A stretch of DNA of 64,000 bases, taken from assembly GCF_900108335.1 (NCBI RefSeq), contig NZ_FNVT01000004.1, forward strand, positions 62,001-126,000. The letters are read 5' to 3'. Source of the stretch: Nonomuraea solani (GTDB lineage: Bacteria; Actinomycetota; Actinomycetes; Streptosporangiales; Streptosporangiaceae). The first letter of the stretch is position 1. Each line of letters begins with the position of its first letter. Shown one piece after another: positions 8,647 through 17,011 of this stretch. The position numbers and the translations under genes are program-made. The notes beneath the pieces were generated by a model. It ran no database searches, was not told the DNA's origin, and saw nothing but the letters and a program-made list of their open reading frames with translations.

Positions 8647-8649
8647 GCT

Positions 8650-10497
8650 GTGACAAAGCAGGTCCAGCAACTCGACCGCGTGATCATCAGATTCGCTGGA
8701 GACTCCGGCGACGGCATGCAGCTCACCGGCGACCGTTTTACCGCGGGCACGGCGGAGTTCGGCAACGACCTGTCGACTCTCCCCAACTTTCCCGCTGAGA
8801 TCCGCGCACCCGCAGGCACCCTGCCCGGCGTGTCGAGTTTCCAGTTGCACTTCGCCGACCACGACATTTTGACACCCGGCGACGCGCCGAACGTGCTCGT
8901 GGCGATGAACCCGGCCGCGCTCAAGGCCAACCTGGGCGACCTGCCCAGGGGCGCGGACCTCATCGTGAACATCGACGAGTTCACCAAGCGCAACCTGCAG
9001 AAGGTCGGCTACGCGGCCAACCCGCTGGAGGACGACTCACTCAGCGAGTGGCGGGTGCACGCGGTCCCGCTGACCTCGCTCACCGTGAAGGCCCTCGAAG
9101 GTTTCGACCTGTCCAAAAAGGACGCGGAGCGGTCGAAGAACATGTTCGCCCTCGGCCTGCTGTCGTGGCTCTACCACCGGCCGACCGAGCAGACCATCAG
9201 GTTCCTCGAACAGAAGTTCGCCAAGAAGCCCGACCTCGCCAAGGCCAACGTCGCGGCCTTCCAGGCAGGCTGGAACTTCGGTGAGACGACCGAGTCCTTC
9301 TCCGTCTCGTACGAGGTCAAGCCCGCTCGCCTGACCCCGGGCGTCTACCGCAACATCTCCGGCAACCAGGCGCTCGCCTACGGCCTGATCGCCGCGAGCG
9401 TGCAGTCGAAGCTGCCGTTGTTCCTGGGCTCCTACCCGATCACTCCGGCCAGCGACATCCTGCACGAGCTGTCGAAGCACAAGCGGTTCGGCATCCGCAC
9501 GTTTCAGGCCGAGGACGAGATCGCGGGTGTCGGCGCGGCGCTGGGGGCCGCGTTCGGCGGCGCGCTGGGCGTGACCACCACCAGCGGTCCCGGTGTGGCG
9601 CTGAAGGCCGAGACCGTCGGCCTGGCGGTCACCACCGAGCTGCCGCTGATCATCGTGGACGTGCAGCGGGCCGGGCCGAGCACCGGCATGCCGACCAAGA
9701 CCGAGCAGACCGACCTGCTGATGGCCATGTTCGGCCGCAACGGCGAGTCCCCGCTGCCGATCGTGGCGCCGATGTCGCCGAGCGACTGCTTCGACTCGGC
9801 CGTCGAGGCGGTCCGGATCGCGGTGAAATATCGCACGCCGGTCATGCTGCTGTCCGACGGCTACCTGGCCAACGGCTCCGAGCCGTGGCGCCTGCCCGAG
9901 GTCGCTGAGCTGCCCGACATCTCGCAGGAGTTCACGACCGAGCCCAACGGCGCCGACGGCGAGTTCCTGCCGTTCAAGCGCGACACCGAGACCCTCGCCC
10001 GCCCGTGGGCCATCCCCGGCACGCCGGGGCTGGAGCACCGCATCGGCGGCATCGAGAAGGCCGACGGCACGGGCAACATCTCCTACGACCCGAACAACCA
10101 CGACCTGATGGTGCGCACGCGGGCCGCCAAGATCGACGGCATCGACGTGCCCGACCTGGAGGTCGACGACCCCGACGGCGACGCCAGGGTGCTGGTCATC
10201 GGGTGGGGCTCGACGTACGGGCCGATCGCGGCGGCCGTCCGCCGCATCAGGAAGAGCGGCGGCAAGGTCGCCCAGGCCCACCTGCGCCACCTCAACCCGC
10301 TGCCCGCCAACACCGGCGAGGTCCTCAAGCGCTACGACAAGGTGCTGCTGCCCGAGATCAACCTGGGCCAGCTGGCCCTGCTGCTCCGGGCCCGCTACCT
10401 CGTCGACGTGATCAGCTACAACCGAGTGCGCGGGCTCCCGTTCAAGGCCGAGGAGCTGGCCGGAGTCATCCAGGACGTGATCGACAGTGACCAGTGA
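8650..10497 (+). CDS. korA: 2-oxoacid:ferredoxin oxidoreductase, fused gamma-alpha subunit
   Basis: 615 aa, GTG start with a GAGGAGG ribosome-binding site. Residues about 10-200 are the gamma domain (SGDGMQLTGDRF near 18-29, then PAEIRAPAGT), and about 225-480 the pyruvate:ferredoxin-type pyrimidine-binding domain (GSYPITPASDILHEL, FQAEDEIAGVGAALGA, GPGVALKAE). A C-terminal transketolase-like domain follows. With KorB it oxidises 2-oxoglutarate or a related 2-oxoacid to an acyl-CoA and reduces ferredoxin, giving an alternative TCA step. It overlaps korB by 11 bp. Substrate choice cannot be read from sequence alone. Confidence 0.94.
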   Translation: MTKQVQQLDRVIIRFAGDSGDGMQLTGDRFTAGTAEFGNDLSTLPNFPAEIRAPAGTLPGVSSFQLHFADHDILTPGDAPNVLVAMNPAALKANLGDLPRGADLIVNIDEFTKRNLQKVGYAANPLEDDSLSEWRVHAVPLTSLTVKALEGFDLSKKDAERSKNMFALGLLSWLYHRPTEQTIRFLEQKFAKKPDLAKANVAAFQAGWNFGETTESFSVSYEVKPARLTPGVYRNISGNQALAYGLIAASVQSKLPLFLGSYPITPASDILHELSKHKRFGIRTFQAEDEIAGVGAALGAAFGGALGVTTTSGPGVALKAETVGLAVTTELPLIIVDVQRAGPSTGMPTKTEQTDLLMAMFGRNGESPLPIVAPMSPSDCFDSAVEAVRIAVKYRTPVMLLSDGYLANGSEPWRLPEVAELPDISQEFTTEPNGADGEFLPFKRDTETLARPWAIPGTPGLEHRIGGIEKADGTGNISYDPNNHDLMVRTRAAKIDGIDVPDLEVDDPDGDARVLVIGWGSTYGPIAAAVRRIRKSGGKVAQAHLRHLNPLPANTGEVLKRYDKVLLPEINLGQLALLLRARYLVDVISYNRVRGLPFKAEELAGVIQDVIDSDQ

Positions 10498-11557
10498 ACC
10501 ATTGGCCTCCGGCAAGACTCCTGTCAACGGGAAGGGCTTGTCGCTCGTCCCCAGGGCCGAGGGCAAGCAGACCCTGAAGGACTTCAAGTCCGACCAGGAG
10601 GTGCGCTGGTGCCCCGGGTGCGGTGACTACGCGATCCTGGCCGCGGTGCAGAGCTTCCTGCCCGAGTTGGGGCTCAAGCGCGAGAACATCGTGTTCGTGT
10701 CGGGCATCGGCTGCTCGTCGCGCTTCCCCTACTACCTCAACACCTACGGTTTCCACTCCATCCACGGGCGGGCGCCGGCGATCGCGACCGGGCTCGCGGC
10801 CAGCCGGCCCGACCTGAGCGTGTGGGTGATCACGGGTGACGGCGACGCGCTGTCGATCGGTGGCAACCACCTGATCCACGCGCTGCGCCGCAACGTCAAC
10901 CTGAACATCCTGCTGTTCAACAACAGGATCTACGGTCTGACGAAGGGCCAGTACTCCCCCACCTCCGAGGTCGGCAAGATCACCAAGTCGACGCCGATGG
11001 GGTCGCTGGACAAGCCGTTCAACCCGATCTCGCTGGCCATCGGCGCCGAGGCGTCGTTCGTGGCCAGGACCATCGACTCCGACCGCAAGCACCTGCAGTC
11101 GGTGCTGCGCGAGGCGACCGCGCACCGCGGCACGTCGCTGGTGGAGATCTACCAAAACTGCAACATCTTCAACGACAACGCCTTCGAGCAGCTCAAGGAC
11201 CCCGAGGTCCGCGACGACATCACGCTGCGCCTGGAGCACGGGCAGCCGATCGTGAGCAACACGAAGGCGGTCGTGCGCGCCGCGACCGGCGGCATCGAGG
11301 TGGTGGCCCGCGAGAGTGCGAGCGAGGACGAGATCCTCACGCACGACGCGCACAACCCCGACCCGTCGGTGGCCTTCGCGCTCAGCAGGCTCGACGAGCC
11401 GGCCTTCGAGCACGTGCCGATCGGCATCTTCCGCCAGGTCGACCGCCCGGCCTACGACGTGCTCATGGCCGAGCAGCTCGAAGAGGCCGTGGCGCAGAAG
11501 GGCCCAGGCGACCTGAGCGATCTGCTGCTCGGCGGGGACACCTGGCGCATCGGCTAG
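10487..11557 (+). CDS. korB: 2-oxoacid:ferredoxin oxidoreductase, beta subunit
   Basis: 356 aa, GTG at 10487 inside the end of korA. This is the TPP- and [4Fe-4S]-binding subunit. Four cysteines fit the cluster ligands: CPGC (C42, C45), GIGCSSR (C76) and QNCNIF (C225). The TPP motif is GDGDALSIGGN (118-128) followed by FNNRIYGLTKGQ (144-155). It is translationally coupled to korA. A strong hairpin follows its stop codon. Confidence 0.94.
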   Translation: MTSEPLASGKTPVNGKGLSLVPRAEGKQTLKDFKSDQEVRWCPGCGDYAILAAVQSFLPELGLKRENIVFVSGIGCSSRFPYYLNTYGFHSIHGRAPAIATGLAASRPDLSVWVITGDGDALSIGGNHLIHALRRNVNLNILLFNNRIYGLTKGQYSPTSEVGKITKSTPMGSLDKPFNPISLAIGAEASFVARTIDSDRKHLQSVLREATAHRGTSLVEIYQNCNIFNDNAFEQLKDPEVRDDITLRLEHGQPIVSNTKAVVRAATGGIEVVARESASEDEILTHDAHNPDPSVAFALSRLDEPAFEHVPIGIFRQVDRPAYDVLMAEQLEEAVAQKGPGDLSDLLLGGDTWRIG

Positions 11558-11564
11558 AACCTGT

Positions 11565-11593
11565 GACGGCGCCGCGAGGATCGCGGCGCCGTC
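11565..11593. terminator. Perfect 13-bp stem hairpin between convergent genes
   Basis: GACGGCGCCGCGA (11565-11577) and TCGCGGCGCCGTC (11581-11593) are exact reverse complements around a GGA loop. The hairpin lies 7 bp after the korB stop and overlaps the stop codon of the minus-strand gene that ends at 11592, so it can terminate both transcripts. Confidence 0.75.
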
Positions 11594-12284
11594 ATATGCG
11601 TGAGAGCACCTTGTCGCTCACGAAGCAGTGCATGCCGAACTCCCGGGCCCGCCGCCGCGCGAAGTCGCACAGCTCGTCGTTGTCGGCGTAGTCGAGGGCG
11701 TAGAGGTCGATGTCCAGCCCGAGCAGCCGCTCGGCGACCGTGGCGTGCACCTCCAGGACGTCGTCGGGCCACGGCTCGTAACGCTCCGTGCCCACCCAGC
11801 GGGCCGAGAACGACTCGAACAGGATGCCGTCGACCAGCTCCGCGATCTGCGGCAGCAGCCCGAACCCCCGGTTGGCCAGCAGGTACGCGGGCCTGGCCTC
11901 CTCCCTGATGGCCGCGATGAGGATGAGCAGGTGCGGCAGGTCCTCGGGAAAGGTCTGCTCGATGTTGAGCGTGTCAAGGAACAGCCCGCCGAACCCGCGC
12001 GCCATCGCGCCGGTCGCCTGGTCCACCACGTGCGCCACCCAGCGCGGATCCCCCGTGTGCACGAACGCGCCGCCCCAGTCGGGGTTGCGCACCGGGCGGT
12101 GCCAGGGGGCGGGCGGGCCCACGTCCTCGGTCAGCGACAGGTAGCCGAGGGTCTGGACGCCGCGCTCGCGCAGCAGGTCGAGCTCCTCCTCGGAGTAGAA
12201 GTCGGCCTGCAGCACGACCTTGTCGAACCTGGACAGCCGGTCCAGCTCCCCCGCCCCGTAGTAGAACGCGATGGGCTGCGTCAT
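11592..12284 (-). CDS. GH114-like protein, cytoplasmic form
   Basis: 230 aa. ATG at 12284 gives a 4-bp overlap with the epimerase gene ending at 12281; the frame upstream of that is only a shadow. It reads as a single TIM-barrel: QADFYSEEELDLL, TLGYLSLTED, GGLFLDTLN and FESFSARWVGTE. This matches the TM1410/GH114-like endo-alpha-1,4-polygalactosaminidase family, where the DTLN aspartate sits at the expected catalytic strand. No signal peptide is visible, unlike the sister gene at 14533. It is the last gene of the Pel-like operon. A cytoplasmic relative of a secreted hydrolase may act on lipid-linked or aborted chains; that is inference. Confidence 0.7.
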   Translation of the reverse strand: MTQPIAFYYGAGELDRLSRFDKVVLQADFYSEEELDLLRERGVQTLGYLSLTEDVGPPAPWHRPVRNPDWGGAFVHTGDPRWVAHVVDQATGAMARGFGGLFLDTLNIEQTFPEDLPHLLILIAAIREEARPAYLLANRGFGLLPQIAELVDGILFESFSARWVGTERYEPWPDDVLEVHATVAERLLGLDIDLYALDYADNDELCDFARRRAREFGMHCFVSDKVLSRI

Positions 12285-13231
12285 GGCGTCCACGACTCCC
12301 GATACCACTCGTACGTCCTGCGTACCCCCTCCTCCAGGGCCACCCGCGGCTCGAAACCGGTCAGCTCGCGCAGCAGCGTGAGGTCGGGGCAACGGCGGGC
12401 CACCGAGCCGGCGGGCGCGGGCACGTGCCGGATGGCGGGCGTGACCCCCGCGACGCGCAGGACGAGCTTGGCCAGGTCGCCGATGCCGGTCTCGGCGTCG
12501 TTGCCGATGTGCACGATGCGCCCGGCGGCCGCCGGTGTGGCCATCAGGCGCAGCACGGCCTCGACGGCGTCGTCCACGTAGCAGAACGCGCGGCTCTGGT
12601 CGGCGCCGTACAGGGTGAAGGGGTCCTCTCCGCGCGCCGCCCGCAGCGACAGCTCGGGGATGACGTGGTCGGCGCCCATGCGCGGCCCGTAGACGTTGTG
12701 GAAGCGGCCGATGACGGCCTCGAACCCCGTCGCCCGCGCCGCGTGCAGCACCGCGGCCTCGCCGAGCAGCTTGCTGATCGCGTACGTGTACCGCGGCGAG
12801 CCCACGTCCTCGATCACCAGCGGCACGCTCTCCGGCGTCGGCACGGGCACCAGGCCGGCGCTGACGCCGCCCGCGTAAGCCTCGCTGGTGGAGGCGAAGA
12901 ACAGCCGGTCGTCCGGGCCGATCCAGTCGAGCAGGTGCATCAGCGCCAGCGTGTTGACCCTGATGACCCGGGCGGGCTCGGATTCGACGTTCCGCACGCC
13001 GACCACCGCGGCCAGCATGTGGATCTGGTCCCAGCCCCGCTCGATGGCGGCGTAGGCGGCCGGGTCGGTGAGGTCGGCCGAGCGCACCTCGACGGCCAGC
13101 TCGGCCAGCGCCCGGTCCCTGCGCCCGCGCGAGAAGTCGTCGACCACGGTGACGTCGTGCCCGTCGGCGCGCAGTCGCCGGGCCAGGTGCAGCCCGATGA
13201 ACCCGGCCCCGCCCAGCAGCAGAACTCTCAT
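12281..13231 (-). CDS. NAD-dependent nucleotide-sugar epimerase/dehydratase (extended SDR)
   Basis: 316 aa, ATG at 13231 in a 4-bp ATGA overlap with the dehydrogenase gene. It has the Rossmann motif GGAGFIGLHLARRL at the N-terminus, the substrate-site STSEAYAGG, and an intact YAISK catalytic motif. The family covers UDP-glucose/UDP-GlcNAc 4-epimerases and UDP-glucuronate decarboxylases. Next to a nucleotide-sugar dehydrogenase and a PelF-type transferase, supply of UDP-galactose, UDP-GalNAc or their uronate is the likely job, but the exact reaction is not readable. Confidence 0.85.
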   Translation of the reverse strand: MRVLLLGGAGFIGLHLARRLRADGHDVTVVDDFSRGRRDRALAELAVEVRSADLTDPAAYAAIERGWDQIHMLAAVVGVRNVESEPARVIRVNTLALMHLLDWIGPDDRLFFASTSEAYAGGVSAGLVPVPTPESVPLVIEDVGSPRYTYAISKLLGEAAVLHAARATGFEAVIGRFHNVYGPRMGADHVIPELSLRAARGEDPFTLYGADQSRAFCYVDDAVEAVLRLMATPAAAGRIVHIGNDAETGIGDLAKLVLRVAGVTPAIRHVPAPAGSVARRCPDLTLLRELTGFEPRVALEEGVRRTYEWYRESWTP

Positions 13232-14517
13232 TGCGCACTGTCCTTCGCCACGTAGCCGATGCCGGCGTAGCGGACGCCGTGCCGGGTGACCGCGGCCTCG
13301 TCGAGGATGCGCCAGGAGTCGAAGAGCACCCGCAGCCCGCCGAGCCGGTCCTCGACCTCGATGGCCCGGTAGTCGGGATGGTCGTTGACCACGATCATGG
13401 CGTCGGCGTCCGCGAACGCCTTGTCCAGGCTGACCGGCTCGCCGCCGTACTGGCGGATGACCTCGTCGGAGACCAGCGGGTCGTGCCCCATGACGACGAG
13501 ACCGGCGGCGCGGAAGATCGGCATCATGTCGGCGATGGGGGTGCCGCGCATGTCGTCGGTGGCGGGCCAGCCCTTGTAGGCCCAGCCGAGCACCGACAGC
13601 CGGAGCCCCTCGGTGTGCCCGGCCGTCTCCCCGATCAGCTCGACCAGGCGCTCGGCGACGTGCCCGGGCAACCGCTCGTTGAGGCTCCTGGCCCGGTCCA
13701 CCAGGTACGGCGGCCGCGGGGAGCTGGCGATCATCAGGTACGGGTCCTTCGACAGGCAACCACCGCCCACGTAACCCGGTTTGGCCAGGTCGGGCCGCGG
13801 ATAGTCGAGGTTGGTGGCCCTGATGACCTCCAGCGGGTCGAGCCCGTGCTGCTCGGCGATGAGCGCCAGCTCGTTGCCGAAGGCGTAGATCACGTCGGTG
13901 TGGCAGTTGTTGGACAGCTTCACCATCTCGGCGGTCTCCAGGCTGGAGACGGGCACGATCTGGTCGGACAGGTCGCGGAACACCTCGACACCCGCCCGCA
14001 GGCTGCCGTCGTCGAGCCCGCCGATCACCTGGGGCAGCTCGACGATCTCGCGCAGCGCCTGGCCCTGGATCGTGCGTTCGGGCGCCATGACGAGCCGGAC
14101 GCGGTCCCAGCGGGCGGTGAGCGCGGGCAGCACGATGGCGCGGCTGGCGCCGATGGGGACCGTGCTGCGCACGACGACCAGCGTGGCGGGGCGTTCGGCC
14201 ACGTGTTCGGCGGCGGCCCGCAGGTTGCGCAGGTCGGGCACGCCCGTGGACAGGTCGACCGGGGTGGAGACGGACAGGATCGCGGCGTCCAGCGGCTCGT
14301 CGGGGAGGCGGTCGGAGATGCGGACGGTGGTCCCCAGATAGCGCGCGAACGCCTCCTGGACCCCCGGTTCGTAGAGGTGGATCCGCCCGTTGGACAGCGC
14401 CTCGACCACCCGGGGGCTGGCGTCCACGCCGTGGACGACGTATCCCTTGCGGGCCATGGCCGCCGCCAGCGTCAGGCCCACGTAACCCATGCCGACAACG
14501 CCGACTGTCTTCGGCAT
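13228..14517 (-). CDS. Nucleotide-sugar dehydrogenase (UDP-sugar to UDP-uronate)
   Basis: 429 aa, ATG at 14517 with an AAAGGAG ribosome-binding site. The NAD site is GMGYVGLTLA near the N-terminus, the central motif is SNNCHTDVIYAFGNELALI, and the catalytic cysteine lies in GGGCLSKDPYLM. These fit the UDP-glucose/UDP-N-acetylhexosamine 6-dehydrogenase family. The GGGCLSKDP form of the active site is closer to N-acetylmannosaminuronate or N-acetylgalactosaminuronate enzymes than to the GSCFPKD form of UDP-glucose dehydrogenases. Its product implies the polymer may carry a uronic acid. Confidence 0.88.
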   Translation of the reverse strand: MPKTVGVVGMGYVGLTLAAAMARKGYVVHGVDASPRVVEALSNGRIHLYEPGVQEAFARYLGTTVRISDRLPDEPLDAAILSVSTPVDLSTGVPDLRNLRAAAEHVAERPATLVVVRSTVPIGASRAIVLPALTARWDRVRLVMAPERTIQGQALREIVELPQVIGGLDDGSLRAGVEVFRDLSDQIVPVSSLETAEMVKLSNNCHTDVIYAFGNELALIAEQHGLDPLEVIRATNLDYPRPDLAKPGYVGGGCLSKDPYLMIASSPRPPYLVDRARSLNERLPGHVAERLVELIGETAGHTEGLRLSVLGWAYKGWPATDDMRGTPIADMMPIFRAAGLVVMGHDPLVSDEVIRQYGGEPVSLDKAFADADAMIVVNDHPDYRAIEVEDRLGGLRVLFDSWRILDEAAVTRHGVRYAGIGYVAKDSAQ

Positions 14518-14532
14518 CTGGTGCTCCTTTCC

Positions 14533-15396
14533 TCATTCACAGGGGGGACTGACGCGGTCGAGGTCGACCACGGTGACGTTGCCCGCCAGGCCGTACCGGC
14601 GGTGGCGGGCGCAGGCGGCCGCGACGTTGGCGGGCCGCCTGGCGTAGTCGGTGGCGAGCACGATCTTGCCGAGCTCGCGCAGGGCCAGGGCGTCCTTCAG
14701 GTTCTCCCGGCACCAGGACTCGTCGCAGGGCTCGTCGGTGGCTCTGTAGAACAGCTCCTCCATGCCGATGCCGTCGATGGCCTGGACATATCCGGGCTGG
14801 TGGCGCAGCTCCGGCGAGTTCTGCGGCACGATCAGGAAGCCGGGGCGGGCGCGCCTGGCGTGCTCGCTGACGCGGACGATCAGGCCGGCCATCTTGCGCG
14901 CCAGCCCGGCGCGGGTCTCGCCGGGCACCCTGGCCAGGTCGATCTCCTCGTACGCGAGCGGCGTGTCCAGGTAGACCCCGTCGAACCCGGCCCGCAGCGC
15001 CTGGTCGATCCGGGGCCGGACGACCCGGTCCCACCACGCGGGCTCCCAGTAGCGCACGAAACGCTCGTCTGGCCAGTCCGGCCAGCGGTTGAGCACCAGG
15101 CCGCCGCCGCGCAGCGCGCGATACTCGGTCCTGAACGTCTCGATGGAGCCGATCTCGAAGTAGGCCAGCACCCGTTTGCCGCGCGCCCGCACCCGGGCGA
15201 TCTCCCCGGCGGTGAAGTAGCCGGCGGTGGTGCCGTCCCTGGACAGGTCGATGATGGCGAGCGGGTGCGGGGCGCGCTCGACGGCGTCGAGGCGGCCGCC
15301 CGGGTAGCCCTGGAGGACGTAGGTGAACGTGGTGGTCTCGGCCAGCGGCGGAGGTGCGCAGGCCGACAGCAGGGTCAGCCCGAGGACCGAACGCAT
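14533..15396 (-). CDS. GH114-like lipoprotein (endo-alpha-1,4-polygalactosaminidase family)
   Basis: 287 aa from ATG 15396, which has a textbook AGGAGGGG site 4-6 nt upstream; an alternative GTG at 15411 overlaps the previous stop but would place that site inside the gene. A lipoprotein signal ends LTLLSAC. The mature part is a TIM-barrel with VLAYFEIGSIE, GVYLDTPLAYEE, IVPQNSPEL and GMEELFYRATDE, the pattern of the TM1410/GH114 family. GH114 includes fungal Ega3 and the hydrolase domain of PelA-type proteins, which cut galactosamine polymers. A secreted hydrolase of the cluster's own polymer is the natural reading. Confidence 0.82.
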   Translation of the reverse strand: MRSVLGLTLLSACAPPPLAETTTFTYVLQGYPGGRLDAVERAPHPLAIIDLSRDGTTAGYFTAGEIARVRARGKRVLAYFEIGSIETFRTEYRALRGGGLVLNRWPDWPDERFVRYWEPAWWDRVVRPRIDQALRAGFDGVYLDTPLAYEEIDLARVPGETRAGLARKMAGLIVRVSEHARRARPGFLIVPQNSPELRHQPGYVQAIDGIGMEELFYRATDEPCDESWCRENLKDALALRELGKIVLATDYARRPANVAAACARHRRYGLAGNVTVVDLDRVSPPCE

Positions 15397-15407
15397 CAGG
15401 CCCCTCC

Positions 15408-16265
15408 TCACATCATCGCCTTGACCGAGTCGGCCAGCGGGATCGCGGGCCGCCAGCCCAGGACGCGCTCGATCCGGCCGGTGTCGGCCCGGCTCCAGCC
15501 GACCGCCCTGGACCTGGCGTGCTCGGGGACGGTTTCGCGGATCTCGCCGGTGAAGCCGGACTCGGCGGCCAGCAGGGCAACCGCCTCCCGGACCGGGACG
15601 GCCTGCCCGCTGCCCACGTTGAAGACCCGCTCGGGCAGGCCGCGGGCGAACGCGGCGCGGACGACCGCGGCGGCCACGTCGCGCACGTCCACGAAGTCCC
15701 GGTACGCGCCGAGCGGCCCCAGGTCGAGGTGCCCGGTGGCGGTCCTGAGCAGGTCTCTGGCCCGGCCCAGGACGCTGCCGGCGGACACACCGGGGCCGAC
15801 CAGGTTGAAGATCCGCAGGGACGCGCCGTCCACCGGCGACCGTTCGACCAGGAGCGTCCCGGCCAGGTGGCTGATGCCGTACGGGCTGGTGGGGCGGGCC
15901 TGGTCGTCCTCATGCTGGGATCGTCCCGGCTCGGCGGGGCCGTACTCGGCGGCCGAGCCGAGACGCACGAACCGGGCCCGCGGCACCTCCGAGGCGATCG
16001 CCTCCAGCAGCACGGCGGTCGCGCCCGCGTTGCCGCGCAGCAGCTCGTCCTGACCGCCCGACATGCAGCCCGCGCAGTTGAGCACGACCGACGGCCGGGC
16101 CTCCCGCAGCAGCGCCGCCACGTCGGCGGGCGCCGCCGCGAACAGGTCCAGGTCGGCCCGTCCCGGGCAGAGCAGCCGCGACACCCGCGGATCCCCGGCC
16201 AGCAGCAGCCCGACCTGCCGGCCGAGGAAGCCGGTGGCACCGAACAGCAGAACGGTGCTCATCAC
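15408..16265 (-). CDS. NAD-dependent epimerase/dehydratase-like protein with altered active site
   Basis: 285 aa. GTG at 16265 or ATG at 16262 are both possible; both overlap the previous stop and share a GAGGGA site. The Rossmann motif is FGATGFLGRQVG. The usual YxxxK reads Y129-G-I-S-H133, so the catalytic lysine is replaced by histidine. The rest of the fold is intact (VFNVGSG late motif, C-terminal GWRPAIPLADS). It may have another chemistry, be a binding or regulatory subunit, or be inactive. Confidence 0.78.
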   Translation of the reverse strand: MMSTVLLFGATGFLGRQVGLLLAGDPRVSRLLCPGRADLDLFAAAPADVAALLREARPSVVLNCAGCMSGGQDELLRGNAGATAVLLEAIASEVPRARFVRLGSAAEYGPAEPGRSQHEDDQARPTSPYGISHLAGTLLVERSPVDGASLRIFNLVGPGVSAGSVLGRARDLLRTATGHLDLGPLGAYRDFVDVRDVAAAVVRAAFARGLPERVFNVGSGQAVPVREAVALLAAESGFTGEIRETVPEHARSRAVGWSRADTGRIERVLGWRPAIPLADSVKAMM

Positions 16266-16990
16266 ACCCGTTCCCTCGTGGAGGGCGGCAGCAGCAGGGC
16301 CCGATACTCGTCGAAGCGGGCGTTGGCCTCGTCATAGTCGTCGGGCCGCCCGATGTCCAGCCAGTAGCCGTCGAACTCGTAGATGCCCGGCGGGGTGTCC
16401 CTGGCCAGCAGGTCGAGCACCAGCTCGTCGAAGCCGAACGGCATGCCCTCGGGGTAGTGCGCGATCGTCTGGCGGGACAGCGCGTAGACGCCCATGCTCA
16501 CGTGGTAGCTGAGCAGCGGCTTCTCCCTGAATCCGACGATGCGGCCGCCCTTGGCCTCCAGGACACCGAAGTCGATCTTGACCACGCGCGGCGAGGTGGC
16601 CACCGTCAGCGGGACGTCGGCGCCGATGTGCGCGGCCAGCAGGTCCGCGTAGTTGATCGTGGTCAGGACGTCTCCGTTCATCACCAGGAAGTGCTCGGGC
16701 AGCCGGTCCCTGATCGGGAACAGCGGCCCGATCGTGGACAGCGGCGCGACCTCCTCGGTGTAGTCCACCTCCATGCCCCAGCGGGAGCCGTCGCCCACGA
16801 AGGCGCGGATGAGCGGGCTCAGGTGCCCGACCGCCAACGTGGCGCGCTTGAAGCCCTGGCTGGTGAGCTGCTGGAGGATGATGTCGAGGATCGCGTACTC
16901 CTCCCCGATCGGCACCAGGGGCTTCGGCAGCGCGGAGGTGAACGGGCGCAGACGGACCCCCTTGCCGCCCGCGAGAATGACGACGTGCAT
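16262..16990 (-). CDS. Sugar nucleotidyltransferase
   Basis: 242 aa, ATG at 16990 behind a strong GGGAGGG ribosome-binding site. The signature LAGGKGVRLRPFTSALPKPL at the N-terminus and FLVMNGDVLTTINY mark a sugar-1-phosphate nucleotidyltransferase of the mannose-1-phosphate guanylyltransferase / glucose-1-phosphate thymidylyltransferase superfamily; no C-terminal hexapeptide domain is present. It makes an NDP-sugar for the Pel-like operon. Base and sugar specificity are not certain. Confidence 0.87.
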   Translation of the reverse strand: MHVVILAGGKGVRLRPFTSALPKPLVPIGEEYAILDIILQQLTSQGFKRATLAVGHLSPLIRAFVGDGSRWGMEVDYTEEVAPLSTIGPLFPIRDRLPEHFLVMNGDVLTTINYADLLAAHIGADVPLTVATSPRVVKIDFGVLEAKGGRIVGFREKPLLSYHVSMGVYALSRQTIAHYPEGMPFGFDELVLDLLARDTPPGIYEFDGYWLDIGRPDDYDEANARFDEYRALLLPPSTRERV

Positions 16991-17011
16991 GAATTCCCTC
17001 CCAATGGATGA

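Noticed and set aside
9037..10587. 516-aa minus-strand frame opposite korA
   Set aside because: Shadow of a high-GC gene on the other strand; composition dominated by Gln/Val/Gly/Asp/His with no motif.
13231..16053. 940-aa plus-strand frame opposite the sugar-nucleotide genes
   Set aside because: It runs antisense through three well-supported genes with clear motifs and has none of its own.
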